From: Dryomyza anilis
Lineage: Eukaryota; Arthropoda; Insecta; Diptera; Dryomyzidae
Assembly: GCA_951804985.1 (NCBI GenBank)
Contig: OX638130.1
Coordinates: 109,938,040 to 110,002,039 of the forward strand
DNA length: 64,000 nucleotides
Direction: 5' to 3'
This document shows, piece after piece, positions 23,966 to 37,877 of this stretch. The position numbers and the translations under genes are program-made. The first letter of the stretch is position 1. Each line of letters opens with the position of its first letter. The notes below the pieces were generated by a model. It did not search any database and was not told where the DNA came from. It saw nothing but the letters and a program-made list of their open reading frames with translations.

Positions 23966-26900
23966 TTGCATTACTTGTTGCTGCTGCTGTTGTTGCTGTT
24001 GTTGTTGTTGCTGTTGTTGCTGCTGCTGTTGTTGTGGCCCATTGACCGCAGCAACGCCAGCGTTACCAGCTGCTCCTGCAGCTTGTCGCTGTTTAATGAT
24101 GGCAGCCATAATTTGCGGATTCTGTTTGAGTACCTGCAGTATTTGCTGATGCCCCTCATTGGATGGATTGTTTTTGATTTTCTGCATTATTTGTGCCAGC
24201 TGCTGTGTGTTCAGCGATTGTCCAGCGCCAATGGAAAGCGAGGCAGCATGCTGTCCAGCCTGTGGCCGTATGCCGCCTAAATGCGGGCCCAAGCCCATAC
24301 TACCCATAGGTACACCGCCGCCGCCACCACCGGCACCGCCCATTGAACCGCCAGGCACACCCATTTGATTGGAGCCGCCAGCGCCACCACCGACCTGCAT
24401 GCCCATCATATTCTGTTTTAATAAAAAGACGGGCAAAATATAAAGAAAAACATTAGGAAAACGTTCACACAACTAACAGGTTTCAATAAAGGGCTCAATA
24501 AATTTTTTGAAGTTCATTGTATTAAACATCAAAATCGCATCAAGATCTTACCTGTTGCTGCATGACGTTCTGCTGCTGCATCACTTGATTCTGATTGGGC
24601 TGCCGCAGATTGCCACCCTGTTGCGCATTGTTCTGGTAACGATTGCCGCCGCCCCACTGATCCATGGGCAGCAGATTGTTGGCCATGACGGCGTTACCGC
24701 CTGGTCCCATCATTTGACCGACGCCGCCAACACCGACACCACCCGGATTAACCTGATTTGGCAGTACGCCCATGTGTCGCTGCATGCCGGGCGGTGCCAT
24801 TTGTGCGCCGCCGGGCGCAACCTTGCCAAAGCCGCCACCATGTGGCACCTGTTGACGTGCGGCCTCCTCTTGAACCTGCAGCAATTGTAAAATTAAAACA
24901 TTTAGAATATAACTCTGAGCTGCCTTTTAAAAGAAAACGCGTACCTGTTTTACGACCTGCAGCACACTGGGTGACGGCGAGTGTCCACCGCCAGGTTTCA
25001 TACCAATGCCCGGTTGATGCGGATGCGGCGAAGTCATGCCGCCGCCCATGGGAGTTGTCACTGGTGATGGCACCGGCACTGTTGACGGGCTCATGCCACC
25101 AGGTCCACCCGCGGGCATAATTGCGGGCGAATGTCCAGGCATACCAACTGTTTGTGCCACGGGCACGCCTACCACGGGCGGTACGCCGACTGGACCGCCA
25201 ACGGGTCCGGGTCCGACAATTGCGACAGGACCGGGCAGTGCGGCGGTGGGCGCAGCAGTGCGAGACATGACGGCCATGCGACGACGTAAAAGCTGCGCTT
25301 GCTGCAAACTGTTGAAAGAAATGAAAATTTAGAAGCATTAATAAAGAATAATATGTACCTTTTTATCAATATTATGAACGTCATAAAAAGATGCAGATTT
25401 AAATATTCTTTAATATGATATTGGATATAAAATAAAAACAAATGACTTGGAATTTATTATTTTTATAAAAGATTCATCATGAAAATAAATGATGTATAAA
25501 TGTAACGAAATATTCATAGTAATTTATGAATGTAATGTACAATTCATAAATATGAGCATCATATTTAGAATTTATAATAAGATAAATATAGAACACGATA
25601 TGTTTTATTAGTGCATTTCATTATTGAATTAACGATTCATACATAATTAACGATTCATAAATACGATGTACGTTTCATCAATATTACGAACGACATAAAA
25701 ACTTGAGGCAATAAATTGATGAATATTAAAAGAATAGGAAAAAATATATTCAATTCTAATTACATGGACAAAATAAACAATTCTCAATGAAAATGTTTAT
25801 TAAAAATATGTACGCCATCAAATCTTTTTAAAACAATACTCATCGATTATATTAACAAAATAAACAATTCTAAATGCAATAAAAATGTTCATCATAAATA
25901 TGTACGCCATGAAATCTTCTTAAAACAATACCCATCGATTGATTGATACATATCAAGGCAGAAGGCAAATGAAATTACCAATTAAATATACTAATTTTCA
26001 TCAATATTATATTTACCGTTGTTGCAACTGCTGTTGCTTCAGCTTGTGCTTGATATTCGGACAGAACGGCACCGGACACTTTTGCTCCTGACAGTGTTTG
26101 GCATGGTAACAGCAGAGCGCAATCAGCTGTTTGCAGATCGGACAACCGCCGTTCGTCTTGCGCTTGCAATTCTTGGTGTGCTGCACGACGCGCTTCATCT
26201 TCTGACACGATGGCAGACGACAATTGGCATCGCGACATTGACAGGCATGCACCAGCGATTGAATGCAACGCTGTATCGATTGTTTGCGTGCCTCCTGTGG
26301 ATTCGCCTGCTTGTGATCGGCCGGTGAGGAGCCATCATCCAGATCGAATCCAAGTCTCTCCATTTTATGCGGATGTCCGACCTTCTCCTTGCACACAGTG
26401 CATAGATCAAAATCCTGCAAATTCAATGAGCATTTGTTAGAAAATGTGTTGATAGAGCAGAAATAAATCATGGAAATTTCGAAAGCTGTTGTTGTTACTT
26501 ACATCGCAAACGGTGCAGTGATAGCGCGTTTCCACGGCTGTCTTGCAATTGTTGCAGGTGTAGACAAATTTGTCCTGGCCCTGATTGTGCAACTCGTACA
26601 GCATGGAGAGTGTTGAGAATTGGGCACGTCGCAGTGAACTGAACTCGTAGTGTTTGTCGCGCGCCAAGGTGAGGAAGGCATCGCGACCGTCCATGAGATC
26701 GCAAGTGAGCAGTGGATCGGGATCTTGTATGGGCTGTTGAGAGAAGATAAATTATTAGTTGAAGCAATGGCAGAAGAAGAATATAGATGAAGAAATGGTA
26801 GGAGAGTATGTTGAATTAGTAGAAGAAGATTTAATAGTCAAAGAAGAGCAAGAAGGGCAAGTAAAGTAGAAAAAGAAGTAGAAGTAGAAAGAGAAATATA

Positions 26901-29900
26901 AGTAGAAAGAGAAATATAAGTAGAAAAAGGAGTATAAGAAGAAGTAGTAGAAGAAGAAGTGGGACAAGAGCAAGAAGGGCAAGTAAAGTAAAAAAAGAAG
27001 TAGAAAGAGAAGTAGAAAATGAAGTAGTAGAAGAAGATTTAGTAGAAGAAGTGGGACAAGAAGCAGTAGAAAAAGAATTAGTAAAAGTAGGATAAGAAGG
27101 AATAGTAGAAGAAGTAGTAGAAGGAGAAGTGGTAGAAAAAGTAGAAGAAGTGGGACACGAAGAAGTAGACGAAGTGGGACAAGAAGCAGTTGAAGAAGTG
27201 GGACAAGAAGCAGTTGAAGAAGAATTAGTAGACAAAGTAGAAGATGAAGTGGTAGAAGAAGTAACAATAGAAGAAGAAACAGTATAAGTAGCAGAATATG
27301 AAATGGAAGAAGTAGTAGAAGTAAATGTTGATATAGAATATTAATCGGTAACGCAAGAAAGAAGAAAGAAATATATAAAATACCGAAAAATATGTTACGA
27401 TGAAGAATATACAAAAAATTAGAAAAAGCACATTGAAGAGGTCGACGAAAAATAGTTACATAAGTACAATAAAAAAAAATAAAAATTTGGAAAAAGTAGA
27501 AAAGAAGGAGCTTAAGGACAGGAAAGAGAGGAGGAAGAAGAAATGGAAAAGGAATAACAATAGAGGACATGGCAAATACAAAGCAAGACAAAAATGAAAC
27601 AATTCAACGACGGATAGTAAAAACACGAAGAAGATAAATAAGAAAAATAAGCACAAAATCGTACAAAGAAAAAAAATACAATTAGGGGAAGAATAATTAG
27701 TGCAAGACTAAATATTTCTTAAGAATCAACACATATTACTTACCGCCAAACTGGCTGCCGACTGCGCCGAATGCAATCGTATGACGAAAAACACTTCCTT
27801 GTGCTTCTCCATTGTTGCATAGATTTTGGCAGAGAGATCGTTTCCCGTCTGCTGCTCATTCGATTTCTTGTTGTTTTTGCGTTGTGCAGCCTTCGATTTG
27901 TTGGACTTCTTGGCCTTCTTTTGGCCCTTCTTCTTGCCATCACCGCTGACTTCGCTGTCATCAATGGCGAAAATCTAAAAATTATATTTTATGTTAATAT
28001 TTTTTTTATGTATATATTGTGAGGTTATATTTATTAATATATTTAAATAGTAAGTGCTTACCGCTGCTGCCTCCGCTGCCTCGGCCTGCTTGCGCTTCTC
28101 CTCCTCCTCTTGGTCGAGCTCCTTGATGCTCTCCTCGAGCACATTGGGCCAAAAGTCACCCTCAAAGTAGGGCAACTCCGCCGCAGATGTCAACTTGTCC
28201 TCCATCGCCTGCTTCAGAATATCCTTGTAATCCTGTATGGTACGCTCAATCATGCCCTTGTCCAGCATTTTCTTGTACCACTCCTGCAAACGTTTTGGCT
28301 TTGGTATCTTCTGATCTGTCGGATGACAATGGAAGATATAGTCATCACCCTCCGATGGCGGACATGCCCAAATATGCGCCATCGTATAGCCCAACTGCTT
28401 CACATAGTCCATGTAGCCGAGCAGTATCTCATGATAGACAGCGGTACGATATTGACGCGGCTTAAAGAAATGCACCGAATCCAAGTAGGCAATGTAGACG
28501 CGTCGCGTATTGGGTGCCGCACATTCGGAGCCATACTCTTGCACATGCATGCCAAAGAAACAGACATCAATGCCGTCCACCTCCTCGAAGGCAAAAAGCG
28601 CCTTGGCGCGATACGGAAAATCCGATTGCATTTCGGCATTATCGACAAAACGTCGTCGCATGCCCGGCTTTACCTCGACACATTTCTCCGAGGAGGATAC
28701 AACACGAATGTGCACCTCACCGGCGCCTGCTTCTTTTTTCTTAAGGAAATTATTTACACGCGTCTCAATGTAAATGCCCAGTTTTGTGGTGGGCAAACGT
28801 TTGGCATTGAATTTATTCTCCTTGCGTTTGATGCTTTTCTTCTTGAGACAGTTGTCGCACACAAAACCACTCGGCCAGATAGCGTCCAGCCAGAGCACAC
28901 ATATCTGATGTTGTTTGCGTCCGCACTCCTGGCAGTCAACGAATGGCTCCAGTTCGAGGTGATCGTTTTTCATCTCTTTGAATTGGTCCTTCTTGATTTG
29001 ACTGCGCATTGTATTGGGTAAATTGAGCAATATAACAAAAAAATTAGTTTTGTATTTCAAATAAGATAAAATAGACTTTGCTATTATTTAGAAACTGAAA
29101 CCCGGTTCAATTGAATATAGATGTTTTAAAGATGAAACACATTTTTTTTCGAAAATATAATTTCCATGTTTTTTAAAACAAACATTACAAAAAGCATTAG
29201 GAAGTCTAAAAATTGCTAATATCAAAATTTTCTGGAAAAAGAGACGCAGGTATATTGTTCTACAAACGTATCTTTGCGACTGAAGAACGAACGAATTCAT
29301 ATTTTTATCATTATTCTTAAGTTTTCAAACTCCTAATTATATTATTTTTTTTATATTCACTAAACTGTCTGAAATAGAATATGGGCATGTTCGGTCAATT
29401 CTGAACCGACCACTTATATTCAAATACCTCATATAACACTTACATATATATTTTTTGTTGTAAACTGTGCATTACCAGCTTTAAAAATCACTGCTTTATT
29501 GAAAAATAATGTGAAATTTAAATTTAGCAGATTATTATCGCGAAATTATTAACTGAGAATTAGTTTGCTGCATACACCCCTATTGAAAAATGTTGTTGAA
29601 AAACAAAGAAAAAGGTTTACATTTAATTTTCTCAAAATCTATACGATATTTAATTTTTTCTTCCATATCATGTTTATCCTCAAAGTTTAATGTTTTCTTG
29701 TCCGTGAAGCAAAAAGTGCAGTCAAGCATAAAAAAAATAACAATCAAACATGGTAAAGGGTTTTTCAATAAGAGCGCTACAAATGTTTTGTTCAGGGACG
29801 CTACAAAAGTAGAGCGACAGGGACAGCAAACGACGCCATATTTCTTGGCGCTCTTTTGACATTTCTCTTCAGTATGGTTTGCCATTACAGAAAGATGGAA

Positions 29901-32900
29901 AGATATACGAGCCAACAACGAGTCGAAATTATTAAAATTTACTACCGAAATTCGAATTCGTATATTTTTCCATCATGAAATGGCAAACCTTACTGAAGAG
30001 AAATATGACGTCGTTTGCTGTCCCTGTCGCTCTTCTTTTGTAGCGTCCCTGTTAAAAAACCCTTTATTTAGGGCATTTGTCTAATTGACTAAATGATGGC
30101 TAATATCGATAAAGCAGTGCGCATGGAATTTAAAACGTAATGGGCTCGATTAAATATAGAACAAATAAAATTAAATGAAAAAAAAAATTAATGTGATTGT
30201 CTAATATTTAGTCTTTCTCAAATTTAGTCGACAACAACTTGCTGTCAAAAGTAGACAGTATAAAAATGCGCGAAGGGTGTTAAGGGTGGGTGCAAATTTG
30301 ACTAAATTTCAGACTAACCTAAATAGAACGAGTTTTAATTCTAATTATGAAAGTCCGTAATCAGTCAATATCAACTGTTTATTTACTGTCATTATTCGCA
30401 CAGATCCTTAAAAGTTTTTATGCACTAACAAAACCAAAGATGGCTGAAAAGTATTAGATCCCAGTTGGAAATTATGCAAGTCAAATATTTGACACTTTTT
30501 GTGATATTAAGAAAATATTAATAGTTTTGTTGCAAAAGCATTATGTGATAATTTGCAGCAAGGCTACCTATTCCTCTAGTAGTAACAGACAATCTACCAC
30601 AAATATGATACTTTTTCGAAATACGAAATATGTGATGTTTATAAATTATTTACAAGTAGACTTTGGTCTTTAATAACCTTTAACATTTATTGCCATTTAT
30701 TTCGAGAACGTATTCGTTTCGATTTCGTGTGGTATGCTGGGTTTCGAGTAACTCGCCCAGGTTTCGAGTACTTTATTTATAAAATAAAGTGGGCGTTATC
30801 CGCATTCATATACATTTCAAAGTAATCTGTTTCACGTGCGTCGAACCAGTTTTAGCTAAATTGAACTAGTGTGTTGAACAAAATAGTATCATATGAAATA
30901 TATCTCAGAAATTGCGTATGGAGCAAACTAATTCTCAGGTGGCTAATTGTGTAATAAAAACAAAATGTGTAATAATTACAAATTTGAGAACATAAAAGAG
31001 ACACCATTGAGAAAAGAATGACACTTGAAATTTGATTATTTCTACAAAGACGCTATAACTTTATAATTTAATCGATCAAAAAATAACTTATTAAGTTTTT
31101 GCATGGTATTAACACGTTTAAATTTAATTGAATGAAATAATTTAAATTTGACCAATATATATAGACATTTTTAAACTGGCGATTAATTGTATTTAAATTA
31201 ATTTAATATGCCAAATACTTTTTATTATATGAAGTGCTATTTTTGACATGTTAACTTCGACTATATATGTATATAAAAATGCATTAAAATGTTTTACTTA
31301 CGTTTGTGACTGCAGCGGATCATCGCCCAGTGTGACGGTATCTCCCTGTATATCATTGAAGCATTTCTGGCAGAATGTGTATCTGTTTGAGGCGACACCA
31401 TAATCCTTTAGACTACATTTTGATAATTTGTTTGTTAGGCAACAATGCAACATCAATCGAGATGACGATGATGATGAATAGGATGAGAGTACGCGCGATC
31501 ATTGCAACCAAGCGTTTTTAAGTTTACGTGATGTAGGAGGTGGAGATGTGAGTGTTTAGTTAGTAGGAATGCATTCATTTAAGCATGTATGAGCAGATGT
31601 GTGTTTATGACATTATGATAATAATGAAGTATATAAAAAAAAAGCCAAAATAACAATAATTAAAAATAAAAAAGCGTTAAACCCGAAATAAAGCAAAAAA
31701 AAGCGGCAATATTTTTCATTGATAAAATTGAAGTGATGCAAAGTAGTAAGTGGTGTGATGTAAAAATGTTGCGTTGTTGTAAGTGACGGTTGTATGTTGC
31801 AGCAATGTTGATGATGTTGTTGGTTGTTAGTGTTGGTGTTGTTGTAGTCAGGCGTGTGTGCAAACAGAGTATAACATGTTTTAAGTGATGAAGGAGGCAG
31901 GATGTGTTTTTTTGTATTTTTTTTTTTTGTTTTGACATGCAAAAATGTTGTGTTGTGTTGTTTATTGAAAGACGCGCACACACAAAAACCACAACCAAAG
32001 GTAATTGATTAAGTATTTGCAACAATATATAGGAATGGAAGAAATAAAAAAAAGAGAGAACAAGGTATTTTGCATTAGAATTGATTGTTATGCTCGAATT
32101 ATTAATATAATCATTAGTTAGTTTGTGTTAATAATTTGCAATAAATTGAGTTAGTTTGTTTTAGTTAATTATTAGTCTAGAAAAAATCAGTTTGCTGACT
32201 ATTGTAAGGTTTTAATATTATTAAAAAAATATAATATATAAATATTTTAATTACTATAAAAAATATTGAGATTCTTTAAAAAATGTTATTTTTACTTTAA
32301 AAATATTACTATTATTTGATTTCCTTAAAAAACAAACTTTAAATCATTTGAAAATGTTTTTACTACTTATTTGGTTTAAAAACGCTTTGAAAAGTATTTA
32401 ATTACATTAGAAAATTATTTAATTACTTCAAAAATATGCTAATTACATTAATGTTTTATTTTTCAAATGTCTTGAGCACGTTTAAAAGTTTTAATTCATT
32501 TAAAAATGTTATAATTTTATAATCAAAATATTTTAATTACTTTTAAAATGTTTCAATTTCTATTAAATTTTTTGAAACATGTTGCAATTACTATTAAAAT
32601 GTTGTAAATATGTTTACAAATGTTTAGATTACTTTTAAAAATGTTATAAATTACGTTTGAATTAAATATTTGAATAAATTTCAAAAATGTTTAAATTCAC
32701 AAAATATATAAAATATAAAAAGAAAAATAATAAAATAAATAAATATAATTAAAAACAAATTTAAATGAAAAATTTAAACAAAATAAATTTAAAATAAAAT
32801 TAAAATGAAAAATAAAAATTAAAAAACAAAATAAATAAAAGTAATTAAAAATTAATAAAAAACAAAAAAAATAAAAATACATAAAAAAACAAAAAAAATA

Positions 32901-33363
32901 ATTAAAAAAACAAAAAAAACAAATCACAAAATAAAAAAAATATAAAGAGAAAAAATAATAAAATAAATTTAATTAAAAACAAATTAAAATGAAAAAAAAA
33001 TTTAAACAAAATAAATTTAAATAAAAATTAAAATGAAAAAAAAAATTAAAAACAAAATAAATAAAAATAATTAAAAATTAATAAAAATCAAAAAATATAA
33101 ATAAAAAAAAAAATAAAAATAAAATAAAATAAACAAAAAAATAATTAAAAAAAAAAAAAAAAAAAAAATAATTTAAAAAAAAAATTAAAAAAAAACAAAA
33201 TAAGGAAAAAATCAAAAATAAAATAAAGAATAAAAAAATAAATAAAAATATATATAAAAAAATTATAAAAAAAATATAAAATTAAAACAAAATAAATATA
33301 AAATAAAAAACAAAAAAAATATAATTAAAAAAACAAAAAAAAAATAATTACAAAAAAAACAAC

Positions 33364-33394
<31 letters not shown>

Positions 33395-36300
33395 TTATTA
33401 AAAAAAAAACAAAATAAGAACAAAATAAGAAAAAAATAAAAAAAAATCTAAAAAAATAATATAAAATTAAAACAAAATAAATAAAAAACAAAATAATATA
33501 AAATTAAAACAAAAAAAATAAACAAAATTAAAAAAAAATATATGTAAATAAAAATGTTTTTTTTTTAAGATAAAAAAATAAATTAATTACATTGAAGAGG
33601 TTGCAATTATTATTAAAATTTTAAAAATAATTTTATTAATGAAACTTTTTAATTTTTTTTTTTCACAAAACAAATAAAAAAATAAAGCTATAATAATATA
33701 AAAAATGATAATTAAAAATAATTCAATAATAATAAAAAAAAAAATAACAATAAAATACAAATTAAATTAAAAACGAAATAAAATTTAAAAAAAAAAAACA
33801 ATAAATTAAAAAAATAATTTTAAAATTAAAAAAAAAAAAAATGAAAATAACAAAAACATTTGAAAAAGAAACAAAATAGATAAAAAAAAAACAAATATTT
33901 AAAAATAATGTTATTTGTTTTTAATTGAACCAGTGCAAAATAAATATTGCATTCGGTAGACCTAGAGCACTCCAATTAATAAAAAATACAAAAAATAAAA
34001 ACAACACAAAAAATATTTAAACATTGCACACATTTGAATAAAATAAACATGTAATAAATAAAAAAAAAAACACTAACTATACAAATTTCTTTAAATATTC
34101 TATACAAAATTTTATAAATTAAATTTTAAATAATTTCCTCACAGAAGCAGCAAATTGATTTATTGATTATAGTAAGAAAAAAAATATAAATTATAAAAAA
34201 CAAGCTACACAAACGAAATCAAAATACGAATACAACTCGATATGTATAAAGCGTTAGTAGCAGAGCCACGACGACAGGACACATGAGTGAGTTTCATGGT
34301 ACATGAAGTGAAGATATACATAGAATATTATATAATTTGTAAGGAGAATTATTTTTTGGCCATACAATAAGATACAAGAATAAATAAAATATATGAAAAA
34401 TTATAAATTGAAACTCATACCTATTCTGATAGCTGTAGTATTTAGCATCGCGTGGAATGGTACAGAGCTGTTTGCCATAGCAGCAGAGCACTTGCGGATT
34501 GAAAGTGTATTTGCGGCCACAGCAGTAACCGAGCGCCTGCATAACCGGATCGATAACTTGCTCAAAAGTTTCAGAGAGCTGGCATAAGAAATAAAAGAAG
34601 AAATAGTTGGTGTTAATAAAGCAAATGTAATGGACAGACTGCGTTTAGGAGATACCAACCTTGGTGCAATATCTGTAAACGCGCGATGTCTTGCGATTGT
34701 AGAGCCACGCATTGTCAAACATCAGCCAGACATCGTCCACGTACTCCCAGGGATCGCTGTATTTGCCGTTCATTAGATTATTGCGCACCGTGCACAGATC
34801 CATGGGTCGCTTCACAATCTCGAAATAGTCGGGAATGCCGAGCACCTGCGGATCGACTGGATAGCGGAAGGGCACGGATTCGGGTTCGAACATTAGCTTT
34901 TCCAGCGTGGGCATTAGAGCTTGTTTCAGCTCGTCGGGGTTGAACACTGAGGGTGTAAAAGTAATAATTAATAAAAATGTATTGTAGAAAATTTGTTAAA
35001 AATTAAAATCATGAATTAAATAATAAATAAAAATCAATAAAATAAAAAAATAAAAATTAAAAAAAAAATAAACAAAATATAAAAATCAATACAATAAACA
35101 AAATATAAAAAAAAAATCAATACAAAAAAAAATACAAAAATAATTAATACAAAAATTATAAATAAAAAATATAATAATAAAGAAATATACAAAAATAAAA
35201 TTAAAATATTTAAACTAATAATTTTAAATATATCAAAAAAAAAAAAAAACAATTATAAAAATAACTTTATGAAAACAATTAATAGCTAAAAAAAAACAAA
35301 CTCACCGCATTTCTTTTTCTTGTCCGCCGCATTCGGCATCAGCGGCTCCGGCACCATCGGCTTCGTCTCTGTCTTCACTTTAACATCGCCCCCATCCATG
35401 CCCGACTTAATATCATCCTTATTATCGTGTTCACCACCACCTGCCGCTGCAGCTGCTGCGGCCGCCGCTTCATCCACATCCATTGGTTCGGTTTTGATGA
35501 GAGCGCCGTCCGCATCTTTCTTAATTTCCGACTTGACATCGCTACAATTAGTACCATCGTTATTGACATTTTTACCAACGCCAGCGCCCGAAGATTCAGC
35601 CTGCGAGTCGCCGCCCCCATCATCCATAAATTCTTTCTTGATATCATCCTCCTGTTTGATGGAGTCTAATTTGCCTTTAGATGAATTCTTGCCGCCACCA
35701 CCGCCGCCAGAGTCACCGCCACCAGGCGAGGGAGGCGTGTCATCGTTGTCGTCGCGCGCAGCAGCCTCCAGAGCAGCCATCTGTGAGGCAAAACTATTGC
35801 TGCTACTAACCGATGGACGCGTTATCGATGTATTTGAGGTATTTGTTGTTGATGTCGAAGATGATGCAGCGGAGGAGGCGCCACCTTTGCCCATGGACAT
35901 TTGATTTTGTTGTTGTTGCATGGTCAGTGGCGGCGTTGTTATAGCAGCAGCAGCAGTTGTTGTTGTTGATGATGATGACGCTGCTGATGCTGTTGTTGTT
36001 GAGGGGGCTGCTGTTTTTGTAGCTGCTGCACTTGCGTTATTTGCAGTTGAGCATACCGTAGATGTTGCCGTTGTTGTGCCACTCGCTGTGCTGCCTACAG
36101 TTGTAGCAGCGGCAGCAGCTGTAGGAGTTGAAGTTGAAACAGATGTTGCCATGTTGCTGCTGCTGCCCGCTGGTGATGCTGCTGTCAACGGTGGCGTGCC
36201 GCGCTCGCTTAGCGGCTGCATTAGCGATGACACCGATGGCGGATTATTAGTCAATGGCGTGCCTAGCGGGCCGTTGCTGGCAAAGTTGGGCGAAGGACTG

Positions 36301-36435
36301 GGTGCAGCGACAGCGTTGCTGGCATTTGCAGCAGCAGCATTTAAGGAATCGAGACTAGTAGGTGTTGTGGGCGGCATGTTGCCAATACCGCTTAAAGTGT
36401 TTTGCTGCTTTTGTTGCTGCTGCTGTTGTTGCTGC

Positions 36436-36470
<35 letters not shown>

Positions 36471-37079
36471 TTGTTGCTGCTGCGACAAGGGCGATGTAAA
36501 TGTATTTTGCTGCTGCATTTGCGCATTATTAAAAGGCGACTGCGGCAACAACATGTTCGACTGTTGCTGCTGCTGTTGTTGTTGTTGCTGCTGCTGCAAC
36601 ATACGCTGCTTCATTAGCTCATTCAGCTGCGATGTTTGCGCTGCGCCGCTAACGCCGCCATTTGCATTTATAAATTGTTGTTGCGCTCCCGGCACTGGGC
36701 TGCTTAAAACATTGGCAACACCACCACCGCCTCCAGCGCCCGGCTGGCCTGGCTGCATAGCTTGCGCGGTAAAGGGCGACAGCACGGGGTTTTGTACAAC
36801 AAGATTTTGTTGTTGTTTGCCACCGCCGCTATTAGGACTGGGTCCAGGCACGCCGACCAACATGTTGCCCGGCTGCTGCTGTTGATTGAACTGCATGCGT
36901 TGCTGTTGTTGCTGCTGCTGTTGTTGCAGCGCCAATAAGTTGCCACCCGGCGAATGACTGCGCAGTGCTGCAAGATTAGGTTGCGCGGGCAATAGCCCCA
37001 CAGGCGCCTGCGCGCGTAACATACCAGCGGCGCCAACAACACCGCCAGCGCCACCCATAGGACTAATCATTGGTCTTAT

Positions 37080-37110
<31 letters not shown>

Positions 37111-37845
37111 TGCGAAAGTGAAGGTGGCAGCTGCGCGCCTACGGCTGCGGCATTACTAGAACCAGCAGCTGCCGCAGCAGCACCACCTACTGTCACAGTA
37201 CCGCCAGCACCACCACCAACTTGTTGCTGTTGCTGCTGATGCATCTGTAGCATTTGCTGTTCTTTGCGCTTCAAACGTTTCTCCTCCAGCTCCTTTTGGA
37301 TTTTATAGATCTTCTCAGCCAACAGATGATAGTATTCGGAACGTGATTTTGCCATTTCGTACATGTCCTTCTCGACCTTCTCCGCATAGGAGACCAGATT
37401 ATGCATGCGCTTGTCCAGCATTGTGGCCGGATCCGATGTGGGGAAGATGGCCTGCACCAACTTGTGCACCAAATGATTACGCAAATCAGCGGTAACAGAC
37501 TCACGCCAGTCTTTTTCATTGTCTGCAGCGGTGGCAGCAGCTGCCGCCGCAGCACCGCCAGAGGTAGTAGCTGTGGCAGCATTAGATTGCGTTGAGTTAA
37601 GGCCGCCCACAGTGCCGCCAACTGCAGCATTTGCATTGGCGTTGGCCATGGCGGCAGCAGAGGCTACCGCGGCATGTGCTTGCATCTTCATTTTGGCCAT
37701 TTCTTGAACGCCCATTTGTTTGTTGAGTGGCGCACCAGACATATTATCGTTGACGCCGACGCCCCCGCCGCCGAGTTGCTGCTGTTGCGCATTAAAGTTG
37801 GAATTATTAAAGTTATGCACGTTGACAGAGAGCGGAATGTTTGAC

Positions 37846-37877
<32 letters not shown>

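Larger units (their letters stand above)
29002..31301 (-). other. nej intron 7 (2.3 kb)
   Basis: Contains a fragment of a LINE 3' coding end (29213-29297), foldback copy 2 (29754-30066) and half of a GGGTG-type MITE (30287-30350). The rest is AT-rich sequence without recognisable features. Donor GTAAGT, acceptor GCGCAG. Confidence 0.8.

Noticed and set aside
23753..24280. 175-codon plus-strand frame with long Leu runs
   Set aside because: Antisense of the exon 14 glutamine tract.
26755..27591. 278-codon minus-strand frame rich in Leu, Phe and Tyr
   Set aside because: Lies wholly in the pyrimidine-rich intron 9 of nej; the simple sequence gives low-complexity protein in all frames.
28110..29021. 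303-codon plus-strand frame
   Set aside because: Exact antisense of the conserved HAT exon of nej. The open frame follows from codon choice on the coding strand.
31613..32025. Two overlapping minus-strand frames of about 120 codons
   Set aside because: Asn/Thr/His-rich frames from GTTGTTG-type microsatellite sequence inside nej intron 6.
35920..36885. 321-codon plus-strand frame rich in Cys, Val and Ala
   Set aside because: It is the antisense of nej exon 4 polyQ/Ala/Thr coding sequence; CAG/CAA tracts read backwards give Cys or Leu runs. No start context or family similarity.
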